This document shows positions 34,974 to 47,251 of a DNA stretch of 64,000 nucleotides, piece by piece. The notes under the pieces were generated by a model, which was not told the origin of the DNA, did not search any database, and was given only the letters and a program-made list of their open reading frames with translations. Position numbers and translations under genes: made by a program. The DNA is from Caprella mutica (Eukaryota > Arthropoda > Malacostraca > Amphipoda > Caprellidae): contig CANNZV010001030.1 of the NCBI GenBank assembly GCA_947561585.1, positions 370,350 through 434,349 on the forward strand, written 5' to 3'. How positions within the stretch are numbered: position 1 is the first letter of the stretch; each line of letters starts with the position of its first letter.

Positions 34974-37740
34974 AGCCGATGATACACTAGCAGCAATTGC
35001 TGCATTGGTTGCGGACCGCAATTCATGCAGCCCGCCAAATAGTAGCTTTCAGGCAGGAATGACTGCCATTTGTGAAGATCCAATCAACCAACTGTTGGAT
35101 TCGCCCCGCACTCAGGGCAGCATTCAGTGCACTGAGTATATATAGGTATGGAGGCAGCATGCCATGCAGGGAAAAGTGATGCCAAAAAGTGGCGCCATGG
35201 GCGTATCTTCCCCCAATGCACCCCTGCCACTCGGTTCAATGGGGTTGTATGCCCCTCCTCCAATGCTCAGTGCTAATCGAGTAACAGTCGAGGGAGGTTA
35301 TGCTGTTCTGTACTGTTTGTAGATATCACAATTTTGATAACAAATTATTTACCAATTGTGATGATATTTTATTTATGAAAACATATTGTTTACTAATTGT
35401 CGCAATTGGTGAGATTTATGAAAACCTTATTTTTATAGTTGGCTTCTCATTCAATTTTATTATATTTAAATTAAAAGTTAAACTATCATAATTGTTTTAA
35501 TCACAACTCATTTTTAACACTACTTTCTGGTTTAGAGGATAATGCTAATGTCATTATCCTACTATCTCTTCTCATTTTCCTCTTAGAGTTTTTGCAAGGT
35601 ACGAATTTAGGTTTCATTAACTTAACATCAACTCTTCATTTTCCTCTTCCATCTTTCGCAACCACATTCTTTTTAATTAAGTTACTGATTTTCTTCATGC
35701 CTGAGCTTGGTCAACGAATCGTGGTAGATAAATTTGTTCACGGAGCCACTTTCCTTTCTGACTGACTCTTCGAGTCCCTTGTATCTAACTTCCTTTTGAC
35801 GTTAGCGATATAGTTTTTGGTTCCGAAACAGACTTCAATTCTTTGAGCACAAGATTTGATAATAAAAAAGTAACAAGTTGCATAGGTGGTTTTTATCATT
35901 ATATATTAATAAACTCAATAGTACCGAATGTAAATGAAAATAATATGATGCATTAGAAGGTGGGAGATATTTAATCCCATCATGCAACTTATGTTCATGA
36001 ATGATATTTTTATGGTGGTTTACGTATTTTCCCACCATGTAACATATGTAACAAAATAGGTAAGTTAAACCCCTTTCATATATATTGATTGCATTTTTAC
36101 ATAAAATACTTTTATTTTTCATTTACTTCCGTTGTATGATAATTAATACATATATTTTCTTCATGCTTATCAGATGTCAACAAAAGTTATAAGTATATTT
36201 AAATTTTACATTCAATCTAATTGAATGATCAAGTCGTGACGTCACACTAAGTTTCTGGATATACGTGTATAGGCCATTGCTTCTTTTTTCTTAGAATGTA
36301 ATTTAATCTCAAACTTTCGTGCAATAAATTAGTCGAAAATAGTCAGTAGCATTGTCTTTCTTTGACCCATGGATAAATTTTTATATTTTTTATGGTTTAA
36401 TAATACTTTTTGTTGTGAATTTATTTTGATTTGGGCATACATTCTCTTTGTTCATCTTGTTATTACTGTAATAAAATTATAGTTTAAGTGAGATGTCAAA
36501 GCAAAGTTAGTAATCAAATCGTACACTTTTTTTACCATAGAAATTATCTGTATTCGTAAGAAACTATTGAATCTTTAAAAAATAGGGTTTCGAGAAGTGC
36601 ATGAGGTAGAGCGAGTCTAACACGCACATCATCTTCTTTCCGTGCATTCTGTTAAACTGATGCGAATGGGAGGGGCGCCCTTGGTTTAGACCAGGGGTGG
36701 GCAAATGCAGCACTCGGTGCTATATTGGCACTCAAAACGGCACCACTGCCCACCCGGCAAACGGTGCTTTATTTTCTTCCAAAGAAAATTAAGAATTTTT
36801 AGCCCTGACTGCTCTAAAAATTAAAAGGATAATATAGAAGAGGATGGTCAACTAATTGAAGAACAGTATATTTGTAATGAATGACCTTGATACTTTGATA
36901 GTAAATTTTATTCCTTAATAAGATATTTTTTGTTCATTGTTACAATAGTGCCGGTGTTTTATTTATTTACCTCTGTCTCTTTTTATCGAAATCAGTTAAA
37001 TTTACATCTTTCATACGCTTATCTTGGGATATTCAAACACTGTGGTAAATATTTATGGAATCATTTTTAATTCCCATTTTTAATAAGTTAGGTAAGTAAT
37101 TTATCCTGTGAATTTATGAGTTACTTATTATTACTTATGCGAGATAGCTTATTTTTGTTCTTATTGTGATATTTATTACTTCAATTAAATATACCACCTC
37201 ATTATATTATTACTCAGTATCCCAGCAATTTAGAAAACGAAAAGAAAATTGGCACCGAAATTCCATCTTTCGGCACTGAAAAACACAATGTGTGCCCACC
37301 CCTGGTTTAGACCACAGTATAAAAAATATACATAGTAATGACAATAGCGTGATAAGTAGTGACAATTTTCGTTTTAGAGTGTTGCTGTGATGACGTCAAG
37401 TACACTAAACGTCTCGATTGTCACCACATATTCTATATACTGGGGTTAAGACACGCCCATGGCGCCACTTTTTGGCATCACTTTTGCCTGCGCTATGCTA
37501 CCTCCATCTTTATGTACACTCAGTGATTCAGTGTGGCTGCAGCGGTTAACCGAGAAGGTGTTGCTCCTCGTTGCTCCTAAATATGTTTTCACCAGTATTT
37601 GAGTGAAAAAGACTCAAATTCTCAGCGTGGTGACTTTTGCGGTAAAAACTGTAGTGTATCAGGTACCCTGTCCCCATGAGTTCATGCATGAATTGCGGGC
37701 CGCAACCAATGCAGCAATTGCTGCTAGTGTATCATCGGTT
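34974..37740. mobile_element. Non-autonomous DNA transposon with ~250-bp terminal inverted repeats
   Basis: The ends read CCGATGATACACTAGCAGCA and continue as inverted copies for roughly 250 bp, including AAAAGTGATGCCAAAAAGTG and GGCGCCATGGGCG (35180-35210 and 37455-37485). TAA on both sides (34971-34973 and 37741-37743) suggests PIF/Harbinger. No transposase frame exists inside. The interior contains a diverged copy of the shared fold-back segment (35640-35840) and a nested hAT MITE. Confidence 0.82.
36692..37304. mobile_element. hAT MITE with perfect 8-bp target duplication
   Basis: Termini CAGGGGTGGGCA and TGCCCACCCCTG are flanked by exact GTTTAGAC octamers (36684-36691 and 37305-37312). 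Subterminal GGTGC and GGCACT motifs repeat at both ends. The AT-rich interior has no frame. A truncated relative lies at 39695-39808. Confidence 0.95.
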
Positions 37741-37743
37741 TAA

Positions 37744-37905
37744 CAATTGCAATAACTTTGAATGCCATTTTGACGCACTTCAAAATAGCTACAAAGTTCG
37801 GTATTCAAACATCTAAGGCTTTTTTTGGTTGAAGCTACGGCATTGCGTTTTTTTGCATTCGAATCTCAAGGAAATTACCTATCTAGTATCGTAGTTGCAT
37901 TTTGT
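37744..37905. repeat. Dispersed repeat, right part of an insertion target
   Basis: Inverted match to 8518-8680 (GCTACAAAGTTCGGTATTCA, GGTTGAAGCTACGGCATTGC, ATCGTAGTTGCATTTTGTTC). Confidence 0.72.
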
Positions 37906-38404
37906 TCCCCACAGGACCTTATAAGCGGAAACCGAAAAGTATATAAACTATGATTGGGTTGTTTCTGCTAGCTGCTCCCCTTGTTTTGTACCAGGAGTGT
38001 TTTGACGGAGATTTTGACCTCCGCACCTCTTCCAACCATTGTTGTAAGAGTTTACAATGCAGTTTTATATTAAAAAGAAATTAATCATTTGAATATTCAG
38101 TGCACACATAAATTTCCTCAATATTTCTAAAAATAAACTGACTATTCTTATTTGTATTTTTTCTCTATAAATATAAAATTTCAATGGACTTGAGTCACCT
38201 CTAAATATTGTCCAAATGACCAAAGATTTCGCCTGTGTACGATTTTTATGGGTACATATTGGAAAATGGCCATCTAAAAATGAAAACTTTGACTTTTTAT
38301 TCTCATCCTACCAGGCATGGCTTTCTCCTCACTCCATAACTGTAGAGATATGGAAGAGTCCTTTCAAAGCTAGTTAGTATCGCTAAACCAAAATTTGGAG
38401 CGAG

Positions 38405-38625
38405 ACAGGGGTTACTATTCATTGGTCCGATGCCCCATTACCCCGATGCCCCACTTGTCAAACGCCCCCGTTACTCTGACACTTTTGCAGTTCATTTCTG
38501 ATTTAACATCTGATATATGTGTAAATATATTTTCCCCCTCCTCTCCCCCTGCCAAGTCATTAAATAATCATGAAGTGTGCAGTACAAAAACTTGGTGGTT
38601 ACAACAAACGACATTGAATGATGAA
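38405..38625 (+). repeat. Fragment related to the CCGGTCATGAG fold-back interior
   Basis: TTACTATTCATTGGTCCGA, GACACTTTTGCAGTTCATTT, CTGCCAAGTCATTAAAT and GAAGTGTGCAGTACAA parallel 11020-11190 and 15200-15340. Three CGATGCCCCA-type units replace the arm. No matching right end was found. Confidence 0.6.
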
Positions 38626-39112
38626 ATCTTATGAATGATTGCATTATACAAATTTATATTAGAATTAAATTAAAATAAGTTAGGAAAATAAATTTTTATA
38701 GAGATGGAGAAAAAAAAAACAATTATCTTATTATTTGGATTATTTATTAATTGCGTATATCTATTTAATGATCATTTTTATTTTCGGACCGATGGGCTGT
38801 TTGAGGTACCAGTGGAATGGACTGAGGATCAGAACACTAAATTTTTACAACACTACAGCTCAGTACTTAACTCATAACAGTATGCTACTTTTCTGTAAAA
38901 TGGCGAGATGGTCACTGATCTCCTTCCCGAAATGTTTCCCAATCATCACAAGTGAAACCGATGTTGTTGGATCTCTGAACATTAAAATGAGAAAAGAAAG
39001 ACAGCAAATCCATTTGTTGCTGGATAATTATCTTGTGCAAAGTCGGATTCATGTAAATTTTTAAGTGCAAAGCAAGCATGGATTTGCGGTCAGTTAAGGA
39101 ATAACAATACAC

Positions 39113-39413
39113 ACTGGTACGGATAGCTGAAACGATGATGACATTTGCGACATCAAATTGAATTTCTACAATCCTTCGAAATGTGAAAAGACTTAAGACA
39201 GTTGAAGGAAAGTGTCTTCATGAGAACGTTGTCTCTCCTTTGGTCGACAGGGTTGTCTTTAGAGCAGTTACGTGAAAGGTGAGATTCATTATCGCAAAAT
39301 GCACAATAATTATTGTGAGTTTTCATCGTACAGTAAATTTTTGCATAAACAGTCATTGACATGGTACTGTACGCTCTATTCACAAGACTGTTTACTACAT
39401 TTATTAGCTTCAA
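39113..39413 (-). pseudogene. BEL/Pao-type LTR retrotransposon gag zinc-knuckle fragment
   Basis: The minus strand contains YCAFCDNESHLSRNC (C-x2-C-x4-H-x4-C), then a basic stretch, FNCLKSFHISKDC, and in a shifted frame CRKCHHRFS. This order of three Cys/His clusters is characteristic of the Pao/BEL gag C-terminus. One frameshift and a stop after the second cluster, plus the absence of LTRs, show a remnant. Confidence 0.75.
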
Positions 39414-39547
39414 GGTGCTCGATAGAAAAGCTCAATTGCTTTTCTAAGATTTTCAAATCCCAAAAAATATATTTCACTTAATTTTTATGATGTTATACCT
39501 CACTTTTGAAGGCTATTTTTCTGAGTAGAACTGTAGGTATCCCGCTG

Positions 39548-39680
39548 GGTGCTAGGACGTTTCGTTACTGAACTTTTTGTACCAGGACGTTTCGTTAGCG
39601 GACGTTTCGTTTCTGAACGTTTCGTTACCAGACGTTTCAATTACGGACGTTTCGCTACTAGAACATTTCGCTCAGGTAAC
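39548..39680 (+). mobile_element. Solo fold-back arm (GGACGTTTCGTTA units)
   Basis: It starts with GGTGCTAGG, which fits the shared terminal nonamer, followed by about eight units of GGACGTTTCGTTACC and variants. No inverted partner is present; a truncated hAT MITE follows. Confidence 0.65.
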
Positions 39681-39694
39681 GGTCAGGGTAGTCT

Positions 39695-39808
39695 GGGCTA
39701 AAAACTCTAAATTTTCTTTGGAAGAAAATAAAGCACCATTTCCCTGGTGGGTACGAGTGCCACTCTGAGTGCCAAAATAGCACTGAGTGCTGCATTTGCC
39801 CACCCCTG
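39695..39808. mobile_element. Truncated hAT MITE, relative of 36692-37304
   Basis: Ends in TTTGCCCACCCCTG. TTTTCTTTGGAAGAAAATAA, AGTGCCA and GCACTGAGTGCTGCA match, inverted, the left half of the MITE at 36692. The other half is missing. Confidence 0.8.
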
Positions 39809-39814
39809 AGTTGA

Positions 39815-42160
39815 ACATAGGTAGAGTGATAGTTGAAAGTTTCGCATTATTAGTATGAGACTTTTTGGATTCCTCAAAAACCATAGGCTTATCGCAAATC
39901 ACCATACCGTCCGTTAGCATGATTTATAAAGTTTAACTACTTTGTATTAATAGTGGAATATTAATTCACAAGTATTTAGTTACGTATATTGCAGCCAGGT
40001 AACTGCAATTCACCCCGACTGATACGTTGGAAGTTTTATTGAACACTGACTTTTGATACTACATGCAAGCCTCGCTTTAACTACAACTCACTTTAACAAA
40101 AGTTGTACTTATTTTGAGTCAGGATTCGAAATAAGAACCGTTCGTAGACATAGAAAACGGAGACAATTTTTTATGATTATTTCACGGTAACTAAAAAAAA
40201 AACATTAAAATTAAAATCCAGATGAGGTTATTAGAAGCAATTGGTTCAGAAATTCAACATGTCCTATTTTAGGGTAAGTTCCGTGTTATTGCACGGTTCC
40301 ATATTTTCGAACACGTAAAAATCTTTATATAATAATAATTATTTAACTTTTATTTCAAATGGTATCCATGATACCAATTAGAATGGAAGTTAAATAATAA
40401 TTATAATATTTTCTTTTCTGACATGTCCGAAATTGTAGAACCAACCAATAACTTGGAAATTAGTACTCTACTACCAAAAATATTTCATGGAGCATAAAAT
40501 TGATGTTTGGCAAATGTAGAATAATAATAATAGAAAATAGAAATCTATGTATCTATTAATTACTCACCTATACTGAGTGAGAGTTAAGCTATGGATGGAT
40601 TTTAAAACATTTAATAGATGGATGACTTTAAACATTTTCATCACAGTCACAAGCAATGAAAGACTGTATATTATCATTAATATGCTTATATACGCAGAAT
40701 TTTAATAACTCTATAACAAATTTTCTTTTTATAACTCATAGAAAATAATATATAGAATCGAGGAGTGACAATTATAAATTTCTTATTACTTTTATTCGCT
40801 TTAGTTACCGTTTGGTAACTAAAGCGGGGGATGTCTGTACATGCATTTAACAAATTAGCTATCATGATAATATTATTAGAACTGTTTTTAAGAGAATTTT
40901 AACAGCTTACATGAATACATATATATTTTACATATTAGTCAAATTTAGGATATTGACAATAACTATTAAATCATTAGAAAGCTCCACAAAATGAAAGAAT
41001 GTTCATTTGTTCGTCGTTATTGACAATATGCAGATTTTGCTGCATATTGTCCAACTAGCAATAATCTGAGTAATGAGAAAAGCATCTGTTTTGTAATAAA
41101 GTGGTAGGTCTGCATTGTAGTTACATATCTGCATAACTTCTATTCAATGATAATCAGCTTTTAAAAATTATTTTGCTGTGCTTAACAAAAGTAATTTTAT
41201 TCAGTTTTCTTAGGCTTTAAATAAATTTTAATCTGCTTATTAAATAACTGTACTATAGTGACAATACAAAATATTATTAATCAGGTTCCTCTTATTTACA
41301 GAATGCAGAACTGCGACTCCTGCCTCAAATCAGTCTTAAGAAGCAATATCTCATCATTAATTTCAAGAACATGCCAATTCAACTGTTCTAAATAGCTAGT
41401 CATAAATAAGATAAGTTGCTACATAATACTACATTAGAATCTCACATAAACCTCTAATTCTTCACTCGCTATGGAATCATCAAATTAACTTTTTGCCTAA
41501 AGAGGAGAAAATAGAATTGCGTGCCTAGAGCTAAAGTGTCCATTGTCACTTTATAACTCCAAGAAGAAGGAAGTCCTAAACAAATACGCTACAGAACTAA
41601 TAACCAAGTAAAGTTAGTTAGCACATGGTAAGCAAAAGGGAAACATATACAGTTACTACCAAAATTCACCTAGTTTGGTTTGTTACAAAATGAAATCGTT
41701 AAAGATGTATAGTATTACCTTCGGCAAACCTAGGTACGAAAGATAAAATTATAATAATAAAATCTATTAATAATTCAAATGACTGAACAGACCAATGAAA
41801 AAAAAATTAAATAAACGGTGAAACAATCTATTAATGAATAAGTGTTAAGAAAATGATTGTACACTCTTGGTTTTGATTTCCAATTTGAATTCTATAAACA
41901 AATTATGCATTTTTGATCTTCGTCGTTTAGAAAGTATAAATTATTTCCTAAAATATATTATATAAGTTTCCATAATAAGTTTCTCCAATTTTATACATTT
42001 ACACGAATATTTAATATTGGATTGATAGTGTACCTACCTAGAGGACAGTGAAAACAAACTGTGTCAGAAGTAAATATGATAGTATACCACATTTAGCATA
42101 TACTACATAAGCCTCATTGATTAAAACTTTTAAAAAATTAAACGGAGGAAACCTTTAACT
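39815..42160. other. AT-rich stretch with two hairpins, no gene
   Basis: Positions 40255-40440 hold a MITE-like inverted repeat around GGTATCCATGATACC. Positions 40797-40827 hold a perfect 13-bp stem CGCTTTAGTTACC with its inverse and a GTTT loop. 40130-40275 shares GAAAACGGAGACAATTTT and ATGTCCTATTTTAGGGTAAG with 46065-46150 and 46628-46658. No coding evidence. Confidence 0.5.
40255..40440. mobile_element. Hairpin MITE-like element with the GGTATCCATGATACC core
   Basis: Outer arms share GGTTC.A.ATTTTCG in inverted orientation. An inner stem ATAATAATTATTTAACTT and its inverse frame one GGTATCCATGATACC core. It is related to 13846-14026 and to the centre of 12812-13004. Confidence 0.5.
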
Positions 42161-42162
42161 CC

Positions 42163-42345
42163 GGGTCTAGGTCAATTCATTCCTATATAAATAGTTTTTC
42201 AGTAAATTGATTTCCATATTAGTACCCGGTAAATTGATTCCAATACAAATCGGTTTCCGGTAAATTGATTCCAATACAAATCTGTTTCCGGTAAATTGAT
42301 TTATATAGAAATTGGTTAATTCACGGTAAATTGAATTCCATAAAT
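42163..42345 (+). mobile_element. Solo fold-back arm (CCGGTAAATTGATTCC units)
   Basis: It begins GGGTCTAGGTCAATTCATTC, the shared terminus, followed by about five units of CCGGTAAATTGATTCC with AATA(C)AAAT spacers. No inverted partner was found. Confidence 0.65.
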
Positions 42346-42674
42346 AATATGCTAAACGAAATAAAAAAGGAAAAAGTTATGAAATAAAATATTTATTTTT
42401 ATGCATGAGAAATAATAAAATTTTCACATTTTTCTATAATATCTCATATTTGACGTAATGTTTTTGGTGTATATTCATTAGAACTAACGTTACTGATCAT
42501 ACAACTGCCTCTAATTTTTTATCGTAATACATAATTTAAGTTATTCTTGTGATTTTACTTCTACCCTCTGAAATTCAAGCGAAGAAAAATATACCAATAC
42601 CTAGAATAATTCCAAACTATAATAAAGCTTTTAGACGTTATAAACCTAGACATTAAAAATAAGTACCTAAAAGT

Positions 42675-43870
42675 GGTGTACGGACAACTACCATACGGAC
42701 AACTGCCATGCAGACAACTGCCATGCAGACAACTGCCATGCAGACAACTGCCATGCGGACAACTGCCATGCGGATAACGGCCATGCGGACCACTGCAATA
42801 GTGAACAACTGCCATGCGACAATTAAACTGCCATGCAATATATTATAATTTTATATTGGGTGAAATGTAATGCACTTGTAAACTTAACCTTTCATGGAAT
42901 TAATTTGATGTGAAGTATATTATTATCTTAACCTAAATATTAAGTATAATATTAATAGTTTAGTCCGAAATTGTTCATAAAGAAGTATAACAATCAATAT
43001 TGACGGTAGATTCAGAATTTAAAGTTGAAGTATAGTAAATTCATTTTATTTTTAAATCGTATTTAACCCATTTAGCTCCTTAAACAATCAAATGGTTGAC
43101 AAAAAGTGGAAAATCTATAGATGCAAAACTTTCTTTTCAAACATCTCTAAATACAAAGAATAGTACAAACACAAACTTTACAGGTTAAAATTTCCAGCGA
43201 GTGTGATTTTGCATTTCACTATCTAAGAATTTGTATTGGGTTAATTAATATTTTTTATTTGTAAAAATAAACTTTTCTATTAGATTCAGGATTAGAAACT
43301 GAAGTAGTATTTATCTTATTTCTATGTTAAAAAAAAATCTTACAGAGAACACTTTACTCAGTAACTTTGAAATTTGAATTTGTTTTTCTATAGTTTCTTT
43401 GTTTCTAGCTCCGACCGATCAGAAACATGTCTTATAAATATTCGAAAAGTGTCAAAATATGAGAATTATTATTACTGAAATATGTTTTATTAAATTCGTT
43501 ATCATACTAAAAACAAATCAACATTTTAGTAAACTCATATATGCTCAGTGTTGTGTGAAAGCAACTCTAAAATAGTAAGATGCAAAACCACACTCACTGA
43601 AAATTTTAACCTGTAAAGCTTCTGTTTGTACTATTCTTTGTATTCGGAAATGTTTGAAAAAAAAAATTATGTATATATAGATTTCAATGTTTTTGTCACC
43701 CATTTGATTGTTTAAGGCGTAAATTGTGAAAGAAAATGATTGTAACAAAGAAAGAAATCTAGTATTACTTCAATATTAATTTCAATGCTTCTTCATTCAC
43801 AATTCATTACTATACAATTAACATTTCATACTAAAATTTTAGGTTAAAATAATAATATACCTAACACATC
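42675..43870. mobile_element. Fold-back element, GGACAACTGCCATGC family, right terminus missing
   Basis: The left terminus GGTGTACGG is followed by about nine units of GGACAACTGCCATGC. Beyond it, 42900-43230 and 43560-43860 are inverted copies (CAAATGGTTGACAAAAAG, AAGAATAGTACAAACA, ACAGGTTAAAATTTCC). The right arm stops before reaching a minisatellite, so the right end has been deleted. Confidence 0.75.
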
Positions 43871-46400
43871 ATCAATTTTTTTCCTATTAACAGTGAAAAG
43901 TTATATAACCTTAGTCCTACAAATTTAAAACATTTCTAGAGAAATTTTAATTTAGAGTGGAAGGAACTTTAAGAATTTTTTTTGTTGGAATCAACATTTT
44001 TATATCAGAGGCAAATAAGGTTAATTTCTTTGTAAAATATGATAGTAATCGATAAAAAGAAGGTTAAATAAATATTTAACGCAATTAACAGCTTTTCCAA
44101 ATAAACAAAAACTCCATACTTCAAAAGTCATACTGTTTTGTAGTATGAATGTTCTATTGTCATCAAGAATTAGTTTTTGCAATTTAAAATTAATTATTTG
44201 GTGTTGAACAAGAAACATCTGTTTCTGAATCAAATACTTCATCGCTGAATGAAAATAAATACAAGGGAATTTGATAAAACAATAAGATATAAAGTTGCAT
44301 GACTTGAGCAAAGTCTCCTACCTATATTCTGTTTGAGCTTCCTGCAGCGAATTAAGAAAATGGAGAACAAAAACGTTTGCGCGAGGAGGAAAAATACATA
44401 CAAACTTCACAGGTATAATTCATCTTCATCTGGTAGTATACTAGATTTTAAATCCTACAATTGATATAATACATATAAATAAAATTGTTAACGTTGGAAC
44501 TACAATTCTTTTTCTAAAGTATATATGGTTATTCCATCAACTGTCCTCCATTTCTTTCTACAAATACTACTTACAGTCTTATTCTTTTTATTTTATTTCT
44601 TTAGGTATATTAACTTCGTTTTCAATCCTCTCTTCCAAACATCTGTATTTTCTGGAAATAGAAAAGTATACTTTGCTCATGAATCATCCCCAAGACCGAT
44701 ACCTCGACTTCTAAGCGCAGGAGCACTTGAATCCATCACAACCTATTAAATCTGTTTTGATATATTTCACCAAGTTCAGGAATTATTCTCCCTATAAATA
44801 TTTTTATTGTAACTATCTCCATTAATATTACTTTCGTAGAAGATAGGCCCGCAAGACGACCGTTTCCTTGCATTACAATCCACACGGAAACTTACCCTTG
44901 TACATTATAACATTGAAGTTGAAATCGCTTGTTTGCAACAACAACGTCATAAACACAAAAACATGTATTTTAGAGTTATCCATATAGACATATAAATCAT
45001 AAAATGGTGATTATTTTGGTAAAAAAATCATCATTGTAACTTTAAAATATACAGCTAGAGAGGCTAAATGTCCTAACGATATACCATTAAATGTACGTAC
45101 ATTACATGTACTAAAATGCCTCTCCTGAAAAATACCTATTTTGAAGTTATGACAGTGTTCTCGCAAACAAGCAAAATGTGGATAATTACTACTTGGTGCG
45201 TACTGCACAGCCTAATAGTTATAGACTCTTCCATTCAAATATGGAGCTTAATCGCGAATTTAAATGTCATCAACGAAACGAGAAATTCTTTAGAGAACCA
45301 GTTTGCAAAATAGAGACGATGAGGTAAATCCAGTTCTAAGAGTTTATGCCTTAAAAGTATCTTGTAACAATCGTATCTCAATGCGTGTTTTACAATTTGA
45401 TGAAACCTGTCTATATTGGAGTCAAGCCCGTTCCTGCTTATTACTATTTTCGGAATCGCAAGAAGTTGTTCAGGAACTGGATTATGGTTTTTCTTGTGTA
45501 ACTATGTGAAGTTTGTTTCCCAATTTTTTGTTATTATGTTTCCCATCTCAATTTTCGATTCAGAATGTTAAATTTTGGTTGTAACTTTAAAAATGTCAAC
45601 ATGGAAGCACGAAAAAAGATATAGAGCAGTTCTTATCGAATACTGAACATATCTATCGGCTACTGTATAACCTATCATCAATTTTACAATAGTGACGCAA
45701 TCTTTAATACTAATATATTATGTAAATTAATATACACCAAAGAATAACCTCAATGTACAGAATTAATGAGTAGTTATTTTAATTTTTGTGAATGAAATTT
45801 AGTTCTTAGCTCTAAATTATACAAAATTGAATAAGATATTTGTAGTGTGATCTTTATATCAAACAAAAATTGTATTTAAATTAATTTTTCACAGTCTACT
45901 AATTTCACCTCCCAAAAAAGAAAGCTTGTAGATATGTAAAAATTAGCCTGAGTATTTAACGACAAATTTGTAAGATTTGAAAAAAAAGGCAGGCCCCGCT
46001 ATTATTACACCCCCTCTTATAAAAGCTAGAATAATTGCGAGACATGTCTCGATACAGTTCGTAGGTATAGAAAACGGAGACAATTTTGTGTTTTGATTGT
46101 TCCACGGTAACTATACAATTATTAGAAGCAATTGTGACTATATACATAATATAATTAATAAGAAATTATTAACCAAAAATTAAAAGTGATAAATAGTATA
46201 TTAGAATTAAACTTTAATACTTTTCAATGCTACGTTTATTTATTTCATCACTCGAACCGTTGTGTGGTGATACAGACTGTCAAATATAGCAATGGTTTCT
46301 TCTTGCAAAAGAAGACTGGTGAGTGGGGAGAAATTCTTATTTTGACTTTTTAACCACTCTACTAGTTTTTAAATTGAATTAAACTAGAACGCGATGGACT
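43871..46400. other. AT-rich stretch without supported genes
   Basis: A few frames of 60-95 codons exist but none shows a family motif or splice-site support. 44605-44748 is preceded by a pyrimidine tract and TTTCTTTAG and stays open for about 45 codons, which is not enough to call an exon. Confidence 0.4.
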
Positions 46401-46405
46401 TGTAT

Positions 46406-46552
46406 TTAGTATTTCTTTATACTTCCTCTTAAAATGTTAGCGACTGAGAGCTTGTTGAGGTACAGTTCTCTGGCAACTTCATCAGGAGATTCACTACATT
46501 GAACATAGATTAAATTTCCTATTTTCTGCAGTGATATTTTTGCTCTCTTATC
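46406..46552 (-). pseudogene. Helix-turn-helix fragment of a pogo/CENP-B-like transposase
   Basis: The minus strand gives 48 open codons with DKRAKISLQKIGNLI, then ESPDEVARELYLNKLSVANI and LRGSIKKY. Spacing and hydrophobic pattern resemble the N-terminal psq/CENP-B HTH (…EIA..LGISKSTVSNIL...KI) of pogo-type transposases. There is no further transposase sequence. Moderate confidence because similarity is judged by eye. Confidence 0.45.
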
Positions 46553-47251
46553 AAACAATTATATTAGTCGTGTATTTTTTTTTTTTTGCTCATTGAAGTC
46601 ATAATGAAGATTTGAAGGTAAGATGGATTCAACATGTCCTATTTTAGGGTAAGTTCCAGGTTTAACCTTGGAACAACAAGCGGGCTTCAGAGGCTCAGTC
46701 CGGTTTCAAATATTGATACGTAATTTGAAAACTAATTGACTTAGGTTGCTGAAACTTTGTGGCTTTCATTGTCGATGACGTATTTATTCATCTTATAATC
46801 ATTAGAGAAAAAGAGCAACAAAATTTGGTCTATTTTGTTTTACATTATTTTTGATAAAATGGGCCTCAGAAGCCCGGATGAAGTACAATCGCTGATGTGT
46901 CACATTTTTCATCACACTAGTAACATCACTAATAGGAATATTAGCTATTTTTGGTGTGAATTACAATGTGACGCAACAGCGCATGGATTTCACCAGAGAT
47001 CCAGATTTACGCATTGTAATAAAATGTTATTAAAATATATAAAAATGAAATATTTTGCATTATTTCCATTGATTTTGCTTAAATAGGTTTAATATTATAT
47101 AAAAAATCCTGGATTTTCTGCAATTCACGTAAAAATGGATATATGATTGAGATCTAATTCCTAATATTGAGACCATTAGGATTTAGAAATGAATGTGAGA
47201 CTGCATGTGGTGTTATAAGCGGATGTAGGTTCGATGATGGGTGTTGGTGGT

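Noticed and set aside
38735..39064. 109-codon plus-strand frame over the BEL/Pao region
   Set aside because: Mostly antisense or adjacent to the gag remnant, without motif or splice support.
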